DNA of 64,000 nt from Streptomyces sp. DT2A-34 (GTDB taxonomy: Bacteria > Actinomycetota > Actinomycetes > Streptomycetales > Streptomycetaceae): NCBI RefSeq assembly GCF_030499515.1, contig NZ_JASTWJ010000001.1:2170001-2234000 (forward strand). The letters are read 5' to 3'. Positions 1 through 8,613 of this stretch are shown one piece after another (the stretch's first letter is position 1; every line of letters begins with the position of its first letter). Position numbers and translations under genes: made by a program. Under the pieces are notes generated by a model. The model saw nothing but the letters and a program-made list of their open reading frames with translations, had not been told where the DNA came from and made no database searches.

Positions 1-1559
1 TCGCTAGGCGCGTCGATAGATGCCGTGGGTTCGTCGAAGACGGCCAGGAGCGGATTCTGGCGCATGCTGGCTCGCGCGAGAGCGATGCGTTGCCACTGCC
101 CCTCGGAAAGCTCGATGCCACCGACCTCCGATCCCACCACCGTGTCGAGCCCCGCAGGTAGTTTCGACAGCATGTCGCCGGCCTGTGCGCCACCGAGCGC
201 ACGGTCGATCGCGGCGTCATCGTCCATGCTCGACAGATCCCCCAGCCCGATCCCGACCCGGACCGGCACATGGAACCGGCCGAAGTCCTGGAAGGCTCCG
301 GACATGCGCGCGCGCCAGGCGACGGTGTCCACCTCGTCCAGGTCCTCACCATCCACCAGGATGGCGCCCGAGGTGGGTTCGTAGAACTTGCAGAGCAGCT
401 TCACCAAGGTCGTCTTGCCCGATCCGTACTCACCGACGAGTGCCACGGTCGAGCCTGCTCGCAGTGACAGCGAGATGTTCCGGAGGCTCGGCGACTGCGC
501 GCCGGCGTAGGCGAAGCTGACGTTTCGCAGTTCAATGCCGTCCACGAGCCGTTCGGGCGGTAGCCGGTCGGCCGGCCTTCTCGTCGCGGCCTGTCGTGTT
601 TCGCGGAGCCACAAATACGGCTCGATCATTCGGGAAGCGCTGGACACCGTGGCGAAGCTGTCGACGGTTGTTGCGATCGACTGCCGCAGCGTCGTGGCGA
701 CGACCACGGTGAGCGTGATGTCTCCGAGGTTGACACTGCCGTTGACCGCCTGCGAGACGGTCCAAATCAGTCCCGCCAAGAAGCCGCTGGCGTAGCACGC
801 CCACCCAGCGGTGCTCCACACGCTCGCGCGAAACTGCGCGCGGGAACGGCGGGACATGAGCGAGTCCCAGGTCGACCGCTGTCGCTGGAGCAACTCGTCC
901 GCTACCCCGGCGGTGCGGATCTCCTTCACGTATCGAGCGTTGGTGAGGATCCCGTAGAGGTGCTGCTGATGACGGTACATTTCCGCCGTCTCCAGATCCG
1001 TGGCCTGAACGACACGCTGCCCTCGGGCGTCACACCAGACAGGAACGGTCGCGAGCAGCGCAAGCAGCCCCAGCCACGGGGTGACAGCGCCCAGGAGGAC
1101 CACCATGATGAGTACCTTCAGCATGTTGGAGCATGCCGTGAGGAAGGTCCACAGGCTGGCTGCCAACGGTGTGGTCCCGCCTCTGACGAGGGTCACTCGG
1201 TCGAGATAGTCGCTTCTCTCAAGGTGCTCCATCCCTTCCATGGCCGAGATGTCGCGATGGATCTCAGGGTGGAGCACGAGCCGTCCGAAACGGTCGGACG
1301 TCGTGCGCACGAGCGCGTCCGTCGCGTCCTGGCAGGAGATGCTGAGCGCATACGCTACGGCCGCCAGTGCCGCAGCGGTTACCGCCCGCGTAACGTCGCC
1401 CTCCGTGCTGGCGTTAACGGCTGCCCACACCGACAGTGCCGTGGCAGCCACGACGAATGTGGAGATCGTCAGGGCCGCCAGCGAGGCGGCCGTGTAGCCC
1501 GGCATCAGCCGGCCACACCGCCTCAGCATCTCCCACCTGATCGCCAGTCGCTTGGTCAC
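1..1559 (-). CDS. ABC transporter, fused permease/ATPase (3' end beyond window)
   Basis: The frame is open from a GTG start to the window edge (about 519 codons present). The N-terminal ~330 residues are a hydrophobic ABC membrane domain. The C-terminal part is the nucleotide-binding domain: Walker A GEYGSGKTT near residue 378, signature LSEGQW near 483, and Walker B LLAVFDEPTA near 506. The last residues, including the H-loop, are cut off. The start GTG overlaps the stop of the upstream transporter gene as GTGA, so the two are translationally coupled and probably form a heterodimeric exporter. It lies downstream of MbtH and a PKS remnant, which suggests export of, or self-resistance to, a secondary metabolite. 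The substrate cannot be told from sequence. Confidence 0.88.
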   Translation of the reverse strand, partial: MTKRLAIRWEMLRRCGRLMPGYTAASLAALTISTFVVAATALSVWAAVNASTEGDVTRAVTAAALAAVAYALSISCQDATDALVRTTSDRFGRLVLHPEIHRDISAMEGMEHLERSDYLDRVTLVRGGTTPLAASLWTFLTACSNMLKVLIMVVLLGAVTPWLGLLALLATVPVWCDARGQRVVQATDLETAEMYRHQQHLYGILTNARYVKEIRTAGVADELLQRQRSTWDSLMSRRSRAQFRASVWSTAGWACYASGFLAGLIWTVSQAVNGSVNLGDITLTVVVATTLRQSIATTVDSFATVSSASRMIEPYLWLRETRQAATRRPADRLPPERLVDGIELRNVSFAYAGAQSPSLRNISLSLRAGSTVALVGEYGSGKTTLVKLLCKFYEPTSGAILVDGEDLDEVDTVAWRARMSGAFQDFGRFHVPVRVGIGLGDLSSMDDDAAIDRALGGAQAGDMLSKLPAGLDTVVGSEVGGIELSEGQWQRIALARASMRQNPLLAVFDEPTASIDAPS

Positions 1560-3496
1560 GCGTCCTCCTCGAGCATGGTGAAGCCCTTGTTGAAACGCTC
1601 GGCTTGAATCCTGAACATGTGCGCGTAGTGCCCGTCGAGCCGCATAAGGTGCTCGTGCGTCCCTGCCTCCTCGATCCTGCCTTCGCGGAGAAGAAGGATG
1701 CGGTCGGCATCGCGGATCGTGGACAGTCTGTGGGTGATGAGGAGCGTCGTCGTGGTCCCGCGTCGAGCGTTGAGGCGCATAAACGTCTGCCGCTCGGTGT
1801 CCACGTCGAGATGGGCCGTGGGCTCGTCGAGGACCAGCAGACCCGGCGCCCCGCCCAGCCCCATCAGGGCCCTGGCCAGCACCACCTGTTGCCACTGCCC
1901 ACCGGACAGGTCGACTCCGCCCTCACGGTTACGCGACACCATGGAAGCCAACCCGCTAGGCAGCCGGTCGATGACCGGCTGCAGTCCGGACTCCGCGATA
2001 GCCGCTACCAGGGCATCGCGGTCCGCCGGCAGTTTGGACTGCCCGAGCACGATGTTGTCCTCGAGCGTGGACTCGTACTTGATGAAGTCCTGGAATACGG
2101 CGGAGATCCGGCTTTGCCAGACGGACTGCGGGATGCTTGCCAGGTCAACCCCGTCGACGAGGATGCGACCAGAGCTCGGGCGGTAGAGCTGGGTCAGTAG
2201 CTTGACGAGGGTGGACTTGCCAGCGCCGTTGAGTCCCACCAGTGCAACGGTGGCCCCCGCCGGGATCTCGAAGGAGACGTCTGCCAGTACGGGCGGCAGG
2301 TGCGGGGCATAGGCGAACGACACGTCCTCGAACACGATGTGAGGGGGCCCGCCGATAGGGCGCCGAGCTGCGGGCAACGACGGAACCGCAGTGTCCGGGG
2401 GTTGGGGAAGGCTGCGGTCGTCAGGGTCCGCCAAAAGCGTCCGCAGTTCCTGCGTGGCGTTTCGGAGATTCGTCGAGCCCGACATCTCGATGAGGTCCCA
2501 GCTCGACGAGGTCGCCTGGTGAAGCGACCAGCTGCCCATCAGCACCGCGGTCAGCACCCCTACGGACGTCTCGCCAAGTGCGGTCGAGTGCGCCGCCAGG
2601 ACGTACGCAGGCACCAGGCCGGCGACGATGAGCGCGAACTGAGTCCACTCGGATCTGACCAACCGGATGGCGTAGGTCCACAGCGGGAGGTTCGCCTTGA
2701 GAATGTGCGAGTGCATGGTCTTGACGGTCCAGTCGGCCAGGCCGAACAGTCGGATTTCCTTGGCCTCCGGTCCCACTGTGGCGCGCCGCCACACGTCGGC
2801 TGGTGCCTCGCCACCGGCGGCCCACTTCCAGCGGGCGGCAACGCCGAATGCCTCCCGCTTGCGCAGGAACCGGTTGATCAGTGCCGGCACAGCCACGATG
2901 GGCACCAACCACCACGCGTACCAGCACAGCGCGAGAGCCGCCGTGGCCGCAGCGGCCACGTTGACCAACCACCTGAGTTCTGCCGTCGCGCCCTTGGCGG
3001 GAGTGGCCTCGAACCCAAGCATGGGATCGGCCGCGACCTCGCGCAGCAGCGTGTGGGTCCCGGATGCCTCGAGGGCGACCACGTCCAGGGTGGACGAGGC
3101 CAGCCTCGCAACCTCGGTGCGGTGTGCCCCGTCGATGGCGGCCGATGCCGCGAAGGTGAGGCTCGGGGTCCATGCGTCCGCCAGGTGCCCCGCTATCAGA
3201 AGCACGCCGAACAGCGCCAGAGGGCCGATCACCGGGTCAAGCGAGCCGATGGCGTCGGCGCGCTGTACCCCGCGGACCGTCAGTCCGAGGGAGACACCGA
3301 CCAGCGGTGGGGTCGTGCAACGGATCAGGAGCACGACTGCCAGCAGCACGGTGCGGCCTCGCGGCACGTCGCGGAAGAGGCCGAGCAGGTCTCGACGGTC
3401 CGCCCAAGTGTGTCGGGGTGGTCTCGTCTGACGACTCTGCAACTGAGCGTCAAATTGCGTTTCGGTCACGGCTGTATCTCCTGCCACGGCGTCCAT
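1556..3496 (-). CDS. ABC transporter, fused permease/ATPase
   Basis: 646 residues: a six-helix exporter-type membrane domain (about residues 40-340) followed by an ATPase domain. The ATPase has Walker A GLNGAGKST near residue 420, a Q-loop (AVFQDF), signature LSGGQW, Walker B LLVLDEPTAHLD and an H-loop (LLITHRLST). All catalytic residues look intact. It is coupled by a 4-base overlap to the next ABC gene and starts only 3 bases after the MbtH gene, so all appear to be one operon transcribed leftward. The operon layout (synthase remnant, mbtH, exporter pair) is typical of a nonribosomal peptide or hybrid locus. Exporter function is by family; the substrate is unknown. Confidence 0.9.
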   Translation of the reverse strand: MDAVAGDTAVTETQFDAQLQSRQTRPPRHTWADRRDLLGLFRDVPRGRTVLLAVVLLIRCTTPPLVGVSLGLTVRGVQRADAIGSLDPVIGPLALFGVLLIAGHLADAWTPSLTFAASAAIDGAHRTEVARLASSTLDVVALEASGTHTLLREVAADPMLGFEATPAKGATAELRWLVNVAAAATAALALCWYAWWLVPIVAVPALINRFLRKREAFGVAARWKWAAGGEAPADVWRRATVGPEAKEIRLFGLADWTVKTMHSHILKANLPLWTYAIRLVRSEWTQFALIVAGLVPAYVLAAHSTALGETSVGVLTAVLMGSWSLHQATSSSWDLIEMSGSTNLRNATQELRTLLADPDDRSLPQPPDTAVPSLPAARRPIGGPPHIVFEDVSFAYAPHLPPVLADVSFEIPAGATVALVGLNGAGKSTLVKLLTQLYRPSSGRILVDGVDLASIPQSVWQSRISAVFQDFIKYESTLEDNIVLGQSKLPADRDALVAAIAESGLQPVIDRLPSGLASMVSRNREGGVDLSGGQWQQVVLARALMGLGGAPGLLVLDEPTAHLDVDTERQTFMRLNARRGTTTTLLITHRLSTIRDADRILLLREGRIEEAGTHEHLMRLDGHYAHMFRIQAERFNKGFTMLEEDA

Positions 3497-3499
3497 CCG

Positions 3500-3724
3500 T
3501 CAGTTCGCACGGCGATGCCCCTCCAGCGGCAGCGTGGAGGAGGCGCCCAACCACGCCCGCACGGACGCCGGAGTCTGGTCCTTCCACTCTGCCTCGACGT
3601 AGGCCAGGGCACCCTGCCTGCTGTCGGGCCCGTGCACCGTACGCCACCCACCCGGCAGGGGTTCGTCGGCAGCCCACAAGCTGTGATGACCCTCAGCGTT
3701 CACCACCACCACGAAGCGATCCAC
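3500..3724 (-). CDS. MbtH-like NRPS adenylation-domain chaperone
   Basis: 74 residues starting VDRFVVVVNAEGHHSLW. Family hallmarks are present: the N..E...S.W start, PGGW at 24-27, and the W..D..P.S block at 47-54. MbtH proteins bind and activate adenylation domains of nonribosomal peptide synthetases. The GTG start was chosen because the match to the family begins there and GAGGAG, lying in the last codons of the upstream carrier-protein gene, gives good spacing. A longer in-frame start inside the upstream gene has no family match. No adenylation domain remains in the window, so here the protein is an orphan or serves an NRPS elsewhere. Confidence 0.88.
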   Translation of the reverse strand: MDRFVVVVNAEGHHSLWAADEPLPGGWRTVHGPDSRQGALAYVEAEWKDQTPASVRAWLGASSTLPLEGHRRAN

Positions 3725-3725
3725 G

Positions 3726-4395
3726 TCAGATCTCCTCGGCAGTCCTCGACGAGACGAGCGTGACGAGCCCGCCGGCTGTCGGGTTCGCGAAGACGTCGTC
3801 GACCTCGAGTCGCACCCCGAACTCGTCCTCGATCCGCGACACAAGCTCCAGAGCGGCGAGCGAGTCGCCGCCCATGGCATAGAAGTCCGCTTCGGCGTCG
3901 TCGGGTCGGTCACCGAGGACCGCGGTCATTATCGTCAGGATCGCGGTCAGGAATCTCTCGTCGGGCACGGTCGCGGTCCCGGTGGCGGCACCGGTGCTTG
4001 GCATCGCGCCGGTGACCGGCTCGTCCGCAAGGCCGGTGCCGATCGGGCTGGCGCCGGGTCGGATGGGGCCTGCAAGGGCGGCCCGAACCATAGCGGGGGG
4101 CCGAACGTCGTCGTGCCAGTAGCGGCTGAGGGCGAACGGGGAGCCGGGCAGATGCACGGTCACGACATCGTCGTAGAGGCCGCGCCAGAGCACGTCATGG
4201 CCGAGCGCCCAGGCTGTCACGAAGTCTGCCATAAGGCGCGCGAGGAGATCGGTGCCCAGGTGCTGGTCCAGCATCGACGCGCCCCACGCCCCGGGCCGTG
4301 ACGCCTGCGGCTCAGCCGGGGGATGGGCGTTCGACGGGGTCGGCAGCTCGGGCCGTGGCTCACCCACCACGAGAGACTCCAGTGCGGCCCCGTTG
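3726..4395 (-). pseudogene. Polyketide synthase C-terminal remnant with carrier domain, 5'-truncated by IS3
   Basis: What remains is about 220 codons. One stretch (LWRGLYDDVV...PFALSRYW) matches the conserved linker after PKS acyltransferase domains (usually ending PF.R.RYW). It is followed by a low-complexity Ala/Gly/Pro/Thr linker and a carrier-protein domain with the phosphopantetheine site GGDSL and the helix III pattern DVFANPT. The protein ends shortly after the carrier domain, with no thioesterase. The open frame continues into the IS3 terminal repeat and the transposase antisense strand, but that part is not native. The IS boundary removes ketosynthase, most of AT and all earlier modules. 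A PKS carrier followed by MbtH suggests a former hybrid PKS/NRPS cluster. Confidence 0.75.
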
Positions 4396-4422
4396 TGAAC
4401 CGCTCCGGGATCGGTGGAGGCT

Positions 4423-5316
4423 CTATGCGTTGACTCCAGCCGCCGGTTGGGGCTGGTGTTGAGCGTAGTAGTTGGTCTCGTGCTCGTGGGGCGGGATGTC
4501 TCCGATCGCGGTGTGGAGGCGTTGGTTGTTGAACCAGTCGACCCATTCCGCGGTGGCAAGTTCGATGTCGGAGAGGCCCTGCCAGGGCTTGCGGGGCTTG
4601 ATCAGCTCCGTCTTGTAGAGGCCGATCTGGGATTCCATGAGCGCGTTGTCCAGGGCGTCGCCGACGGTGCCGATCGAGGCGTCGATGCCGGCGTCGAGGA
4701 GGTGGGCGGTGAACGCGAAAGATGTGTATTGACTGCCCGCATCCGAATGGTGAACCAGGCCCGGTCCAGCAGGAGTTCCGGCACGGTCTCGACGCCACAG
4801 CGCCATGTCGAGGGCATCGAGGACGAGCTTGGCCCGTTTGCTGGTGGCGGCGGACCAGCCCACGATCGCGCGGGAGAACACGTCCACAACGAACGCGACG
4901 TAGACGACCCCGGACCAGGTGGCAACGTAGGTGAAGTCGGCCACCCACCGCTCGTTCGGACGTGACGCGGTGAAGTCGCGTTGCAGCAGGTCACCAGCCC
5001 GTTCCTGGCCGTCGTCCCGGATGGTGGTGCGGATCTTCTTCCCGCGGCGGGCGCCCTCCAGACCGAGATCACGCATCAATCGGGCGACGGTGCAGCGGGC
5101 CGCCGTTATGCCTTCGCGGTGCAGTTGCCGCCAGACTTTCCGTACCCCGTAGACGCTGAAGTTGTCCGTGTGGACGCGGCTGATCTGCGTTTTCAGCTCG
5201 GCGTCGCGGACCGACCGGGCGCTGGGGGTGCGGTTCTTCGCCGCGTAGTAGGTGCTCGTTGCGATCTTCAGTCCGTGGCTGGTCAGGACTCGGCAGATCG
5301 GCTCGACTCCGAACAC
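4423..5316 (-). CDS. IS3-family transposase OrfB (DDE integrase core)
   Basis: About 297 residues as a separate frame. An HTH_21 region is followed by an rve integrase core with the DDE triad visible: D in WVADFTYV, D in HHSDAGSQYTS and E in NALMESQIGLYKTEL, plus the WFNNQRLH motif near the C-terminus. The same frame is open upstream of the GTG and encodes VAFIDAHRQVFGVEPICRV, which is the expected OrfAB fusion sequence. The real product is therefore probably made by -1 frameshifting from OrfA near CGGCCGTCGAAACG rather than by starting at GTG. No inactivating change is seen. Confidence 0.9.
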   Translation of the reverse strand: MFGVEPICRVLTSHGLKIATSTYYAAKNRTPSARSVRDAELKTQISRVHTDNFSVYGVRKVWRQLHREGITAARCTVARLMRDLGLEGARRGKKIRTTIRDDGQERAGDLLQRDFTASRPNERWVADFTYVATWSGVVYVAFVVDVFSRAIVGWSAATSKRAKLVLDALDMALWRRDRAGTPAGPGLVHHSDAGSQYTSFAFTAHLLDAGIDASIGTVGDALDNALMESQIGLYKTELIKPRKPWQGLSDIELATAEWVDWFNNQRLHTAIGDIPPHEHETNYYAQHQPQPAAGVNA

Positions 5317-5339
5317 CTGGCGGTGTGCGTCGATGAACG

Positions 5340-5666
5340 CTACGAGCGTTTCGACGGCCGGTCGAGCTCGGCCGCGAAGAAAGCCGACGCCGCTTTCAAG
5401 ATCTCGTTGGCCCGCCGCAGTTCGGCGTTCTCGGCCCGTAGCCGCTTGATCTCCGCGGCCTCCTCGGACGTCGTGCCGGGCCGATGACCGGCGTCAACTT
5501 CGGCCTTGCGGACCCAGGTCCGCACCGTCTCAGCCGCACCGATGCCCAGCTTGGCTGCGACTGCCTTCATCGCGGCCCACTCGGTCGGGTAGTTGGGGCG
5601 GATCTCCGCGACCATGCGTACCGCACGCTCACGAAGCTCGGGCGGGTAGGGGGACGGACGTGCCAT
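5340..5666 (-). CDS. IS3-family transposase OrfA (HTH/leucine zipper)
   Basis: 108 residues. An N-terminal helix-turn-helix (PPELRERAVRMV...) precedes a leucine-zipper-like coiled coil (EIKRLRAENAELRRANEIL), the standard OrfA layout for DNA binding and multimerisation. The start ATG lies just inside the right terminal repeat. The frame ends 24 bases before the annotated OrfB start, and the OrfB frame is -1 relative to it, consistent with programmed frameshifting. Confidence 0.9.
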   Translation of the reverse strand: MARPSPYPPELRERAVRMVAEIRPNYPTEWAAMKAVAAKLGIGAAETVRTWVRKAEVDAGHRPGTTSEEAAEIKRLRAENAELRRANEILKAASAFFAAELDRPSKRS

Positions 5667-5716
5667 GACTCGATCCTCTCAAGGAATCGAGCCTCCATCA
5701 GACCCGGAGCGGTTCA

Positions 5717-6032
5717 CTGGGATCCCAAGACGGTCAAGGAACGAGGCGCCCAAGCCCTTCTGCGTTTCCGCATGGACTTCCTGCTCCTGCTACCCCACGG
5801 CCAGCGGATTGTCCTCGAAGTCGACGGATCCCAGCACTACACCCGCGACCACGGCCGGACCCCCGACACCGCCAAGTACGCGGAGATGATGGCTGGCGAC
5901 CGGGACCTCAAGCTCAGAGGCTACGAGGTCTACCGCTTCGGGCACGACGAGCTCCGGGACGAAGCCTCGGCCCTTAATCTCCTGGGCAGATTCCTCCCCG
6001 AGCTCTTCCAGCGCTACGGCATGAACAGCTAA
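5717..6032 (+). pseudogene. Endonuclease-like (DUF559/PD-(D/E)XK-type) gene, 3' fragment
   Basis: About 104 C-terminal codons remain, directly abutting the right end of the IS3 element. The fragment reads FRMDFLLLLP..RIVLEVDGSQHY, then YAEMMAGDRDLKLRGYEVYRFGHDEL. This D...E-V-D-G-x-QHY and GYEVYRFG pattern is typical of C-terminal nuclease-like domains related to DUF559/Vsr in actinobacterial proteins of several hundred residues. The 5' part is missing, so the frame reads in from the IS terminal repeat and has no start of its own. It is probably non-functional. The family call rests on motif memory and could be refined by a domain search. Confidence 0.6.
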
Positions 6033-6084
6033 CAAGCACGGCCCGGCCGAACCATGGCGAATCCGCCGCTGCGGCACGTCGGCG

Positions 6085-7167
6085 TCAAAGTCTTCTCCGC
6101 CGGAGGCGGTTGAGCTCTTCCCGGCGGCTCGCGGCCACCCGGCGTAGGTGTGCGACTGTGTCGTGGTGTTGGTGGCAGTTCGGGGTGCACTCGGCGGTCA
6201 TACCAGGCAGGCTGCCGGTTACTTGTGCGATCTCGTCGCTCGGGCTGCCCGTAAAGGCGAGGGCCTGATTGTGCTCGGCGATCTCGCAGTCGTCGCCGGC
6301 GTCCGTCATCTGCAAGTCAAGGCGCCCTGGTGCCCCTTCAGGGCCATCGAACCAGATTCGGCATCCTCGCTCCCCGTACGCGCAGGTACAGGTGCGCATA
6401 TCCTCCTTGACCGCGATTCCACAGAGCGGGTGTGTCAGGCGCTCGATGATCACGTCGTGGTCCGTCCAGCGTGCACGGGCAAAGGTCAGACGAAACCCGT
6501 AAGTGTTGGTGTCCTTGGTGAAGCCGGCCATGTCCAGCCAGCCGGCTGCGGAACGGAACATCGGCAGCCGCCGCAGCAGGGCGCTTCCGAGGGCTGCTGT
6601 CTCCCGCCAGCCTTCTTCAAGCCAGCGGTGTTCGCGTGCGAAGGCCCGTTCGCCCGGCGTCAGACCGGGGTATCTGCAGGGGGACGACTCTCCGCACTCG
6701 GCCGCGGTCAGGTGCCTGATCTCCTCCGCCTGACTCCAGGCCCGATCGGGAACACCTTCGAGCCGGAGGCTTGCCGTCGTTCCGTGGAGTCCGACGTCGA
6801 GCCTGCCGTGGCCGGCGCCGACCAGGCGTAGGCCGCCGACCCCTCGCAGGTCGTCCTTGCCGCCGGACGAGAACAGTCCCCAGGCGATCAGCTCGGCCAA
6901 GCCTTCAGGGTCGGAGTCGGCCGCGAAGCGGATGACGGGACGCGGCTCGTCCGGGATGACCCGCACGATGCGAAGCGGTCGGGTGGTGTACGTGGTGGGG
7001 TACTCCAGCAATGCACGCAGGACCTGCCCTTCGAGGAACGCCTGATCGCCTCGGGCGGAGGGGATGAGAGGGCTTCCTTCCGGAAGCCGAGCAATGCGTT
7101 CCTTGGCGCCGGCCCAGGTTTCCCCGGTGTAGCGGCGGCACAGGTCGACCACGTCGCTCTTGGGCAC
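6085..7167 (-). CDS. Hypothetical protein, paralog A of a divergent pair
   Basis: 360 residues with a GTG start 6 bases after AAGGAG. I do not recognise the family. It starts CRRYTGETW (10-18), has [10 protein letters not shown] near 29-38, [16 protein letters not shown] near 52-67, and a [11 protein letters not shown] block near 195. The C-terminal third has a Cys-rich segment ([10 protein letters not shown]) and a Cys/His patch ([11 protein letters not shown]) that could bind metal. It has no signal peptide or membrane segment. The protein is clearly related along most of its length to the divergently transcribed gene on the other side of a 423-bp intergenic region. A Cys/His C-terminus like this is not seen in paralog B. 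Confidence 0.75.
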   Translation of the reverse strand: MPKSDVVDLCRRYTGETWAGAKERIARLPEGSPLIPSARGDQAFLEGQVLRALLEYPTTYTTRPLRIVRVIPDEPRPVIRFAADSDPEGLAELIAWGLFSSGGKDDLRGVGGLRLVGAGHGRLDVGLHGTTASLRLEGVPDRAWSQAEEIRHLTAAECGESSPCRYPGLTPGERAFAREHRWLEEGWRETAALGSALLRRLPMFRSAAGWLDMAGFTKDTNTYGFRLTFARARWTDHDVIIERLTHPLCGIAVKEDMRTCTCAYGERGCRIWFDGPEGAPGRLDLQMTDAGDDCEIAEHNQALAFTGSPSDEIAQVTGSLPGMTAECTPNCHQHHDTVAHLRRVAASRREELNRLRRRRL

Positions 7168-7590
7168 GACGGTCTCCTTCGTGCGCTGCCGGATCCCAGC
7201 GCGGGAAAGAGTTGCTGCCAGCGAGAACGACGATCATGCACGGCATGGACGGAGCACTCGAGGGTGCCTGGGGCTTTCGACACGCTGCGCCATTGATCCG
7301 GACAGGCGCACGACGAGGGTTCCCTCAACCCGGACCGGACCGTAGAGGAGCCGTAGCGGACAATGCAAGCATTCACCCCCGTCCGAGTGAACGGCGCCGC
7401 CGGAATCACCAGTCAGGTACCCGTCGAGTACGAGACCAGCTAGATTTCTGCTGCGGCTGACCACCGCTCCCCGGAGATGCATCGGCCCTTCTTCTCTCCA
7501 CGCTCGGGTGAACCGGTCCTCAGCAGCCCCCCTGCGCATCCGTTTGGATCTCAATTCCGCACGTCCTGGGCCGAGACGTTCAGGAGACCC
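7168..7590. other. Divergent intergenic region between the two paralogs
   Basis: 423 bp holding the promoters of both divergent paralog genes. A short inverted repeat around CGAGGGTTCCCTC lies near the middle. I see no convincing -35/-10 pair, RNA gene or further ORF. A longer in-frame start for paralog B exists about 114 bases upstream inside this region but is not supported by a ribosome binding site or by alignment to paralog A. Confidence 0.4.
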
Positions 7591-8613
7591 ATGAGCGCGA
7601 TGCACCAAGACGTTTCCTTGCGCCGGCGCCTCTACACGGGGGAGAGCGTCCAACAGGCACGCCGGGCGATTGATTCGCTTGAGCCCGATGCGCCCCCGAT
7701 CCCCTCGGCCGCCTCGTCGGCTCAGCAGTACTTCGAGGCTCGCGTGCTTCTCGGCCTCCTGGAGTTCCGGAACGTCTACACCCGTTACCCCCTCGGCATC
7801 ACCGGGGTGCACCCAGAGCCGGACGGCATTGCCTTGTGCGTAGAGGGTGAAGAGCGGGCGGCCGAGATCCTCTTCAACCTCCTCCCCACGTACGTATCGG
7901 ACCACGAGGTCCACGGTGTGCCGGGGCTTCGCATCACGCGGCGAGATCGCACGGCAATTGAACTGGGCGTGCTCGGCGAGCCCACCCGACTGCGACTGAC
8001 CGGCCTGCCGGCGAGACTCTGGCGCAGCGCCATCGCGAGGATGCTCGACAAGTGGATCGACCCGGACGTCAAGCTCCTGTGCTGGAAGTCCTCACCGAAG
8101 GCATGGACAGATGCCGAGCGTGGGCATCAGGCTCAATGGGAGGGCCCCAGCGACCACTTCACGCAGGTGCAGCAGCGTGGTGCCTGGCTCGGCAGTGGGT
8201 TGCTGCGCCGAGCCGCCCTTCTGCACACCGTGTCCAACACGTTCCTCATTGACGGCTACGGCGGCGCTTCCGACGTGGCACGGCTGGTCCTGCGATCCTC
8301 CCACGTGCGCGGACAGGGGCCCGGGCCGCACAACATCGTCGCCGCCCTGACGTACCCGACATTCGGACTGCCTCTGCACCTCACGAGGTTCCGCGGTGAC
8401 ACCGACGAAACCTACGGCGGCGACCAGCAGTTCGTCCTGGGTGACGTCGGCAAGACGGCCATCCTCGATCTCCGGGCCACAACAGAAGGACCCCACTCCC
8501 GCCTGCAGCCGGAACTCTGGCAGGCAATCCTGCGCCGACTACCCGACACGGGCTTCGCGAGCAGCCTGTCCCCGGGCACCCTCGCCGGGCTCTGCGGCTT
8601 CGGAGCGGCCTAG
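7591..8613 (+). CDS. Hypothetical protein, paralog B of a divergent pair
   Basis: 340 residues. The ATG was chosen because AGGAG lies 4 bases upstream and because the alignment with paralog A begins here (RRRLYTGES at 11-19 against CRRYTGETW). Further shared blocks are PPIPSA, LLGLLEFRNVYTRYPLGI, EVHGVPGLRI, TRLRLTGLPARLW, GSGLLRRAALL and LTYPTFGLPL. It lacks the Cys/His C-terminus of paralog A. No known domain is recognised and there is no membrane segment. The TAG stop codon is part of the CTAG that served as target for the adjacent insertion sequences, so the original 3' end is preserved exactly. Function unknown. Confidence 0.75.
   Translation: MSAMHQDVSLRRRLYTGESVQQARRAIDSLEPDAPPIPSAASSAQQYFEARVLLGLLEFRNVYTRYPLGITGVHPEPDGIALCVEGEERAAEILFNLLPTYVSDHEVHGVPGLRITRRDRTAIELGVLGEPTRLRLTGLPARLWRSAIARMLDKWIDPDVKLLCWKSSPKAWTDAERGHQAQWEGPSDHFTQVQQRGAWLGSGLLRRAALLHTVSNTFLIDGYGGASDVARLVLRSSHVRGQGPGPHNIVAALTYPTFGLPLHLTRFRGDTDETYGGDQQFVLGDVGKTAILDLRATTEGPHSRLQPELWQAILRRLPDTGFASSLSPGTLAGLCGFGAA

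Larger units (their letters stand above)
4396..5716 (-). mobile_element. IS3-family insertion sequence
   Basis: The element is 1,321 bp and has near-perfect 28-bp terminal inverted repeats that begin TGAACCGCTCCGGG and end TGGAGGCTC. The terminal bases are TG...CA as usual for IS3. It carries orfA and orfB on the minus strand in the -1 frameshift layout of the family. The 3-4 bases outside the ends differ (GTTG on the left, CTGG on the right), so no target duplication is seen. Both flanking genes lack their 5' ends, which suggests an IS-adjacent deletion or recombination between two copies. Confidence 0.9.

Noticed and set aside
4390..4400. A 3- or 4-bp target duplication for the IS3 element
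   Set aside because: Bases outside the two ends (GTTG and CTGG) do not match at any tested offset of 3-4 bases.
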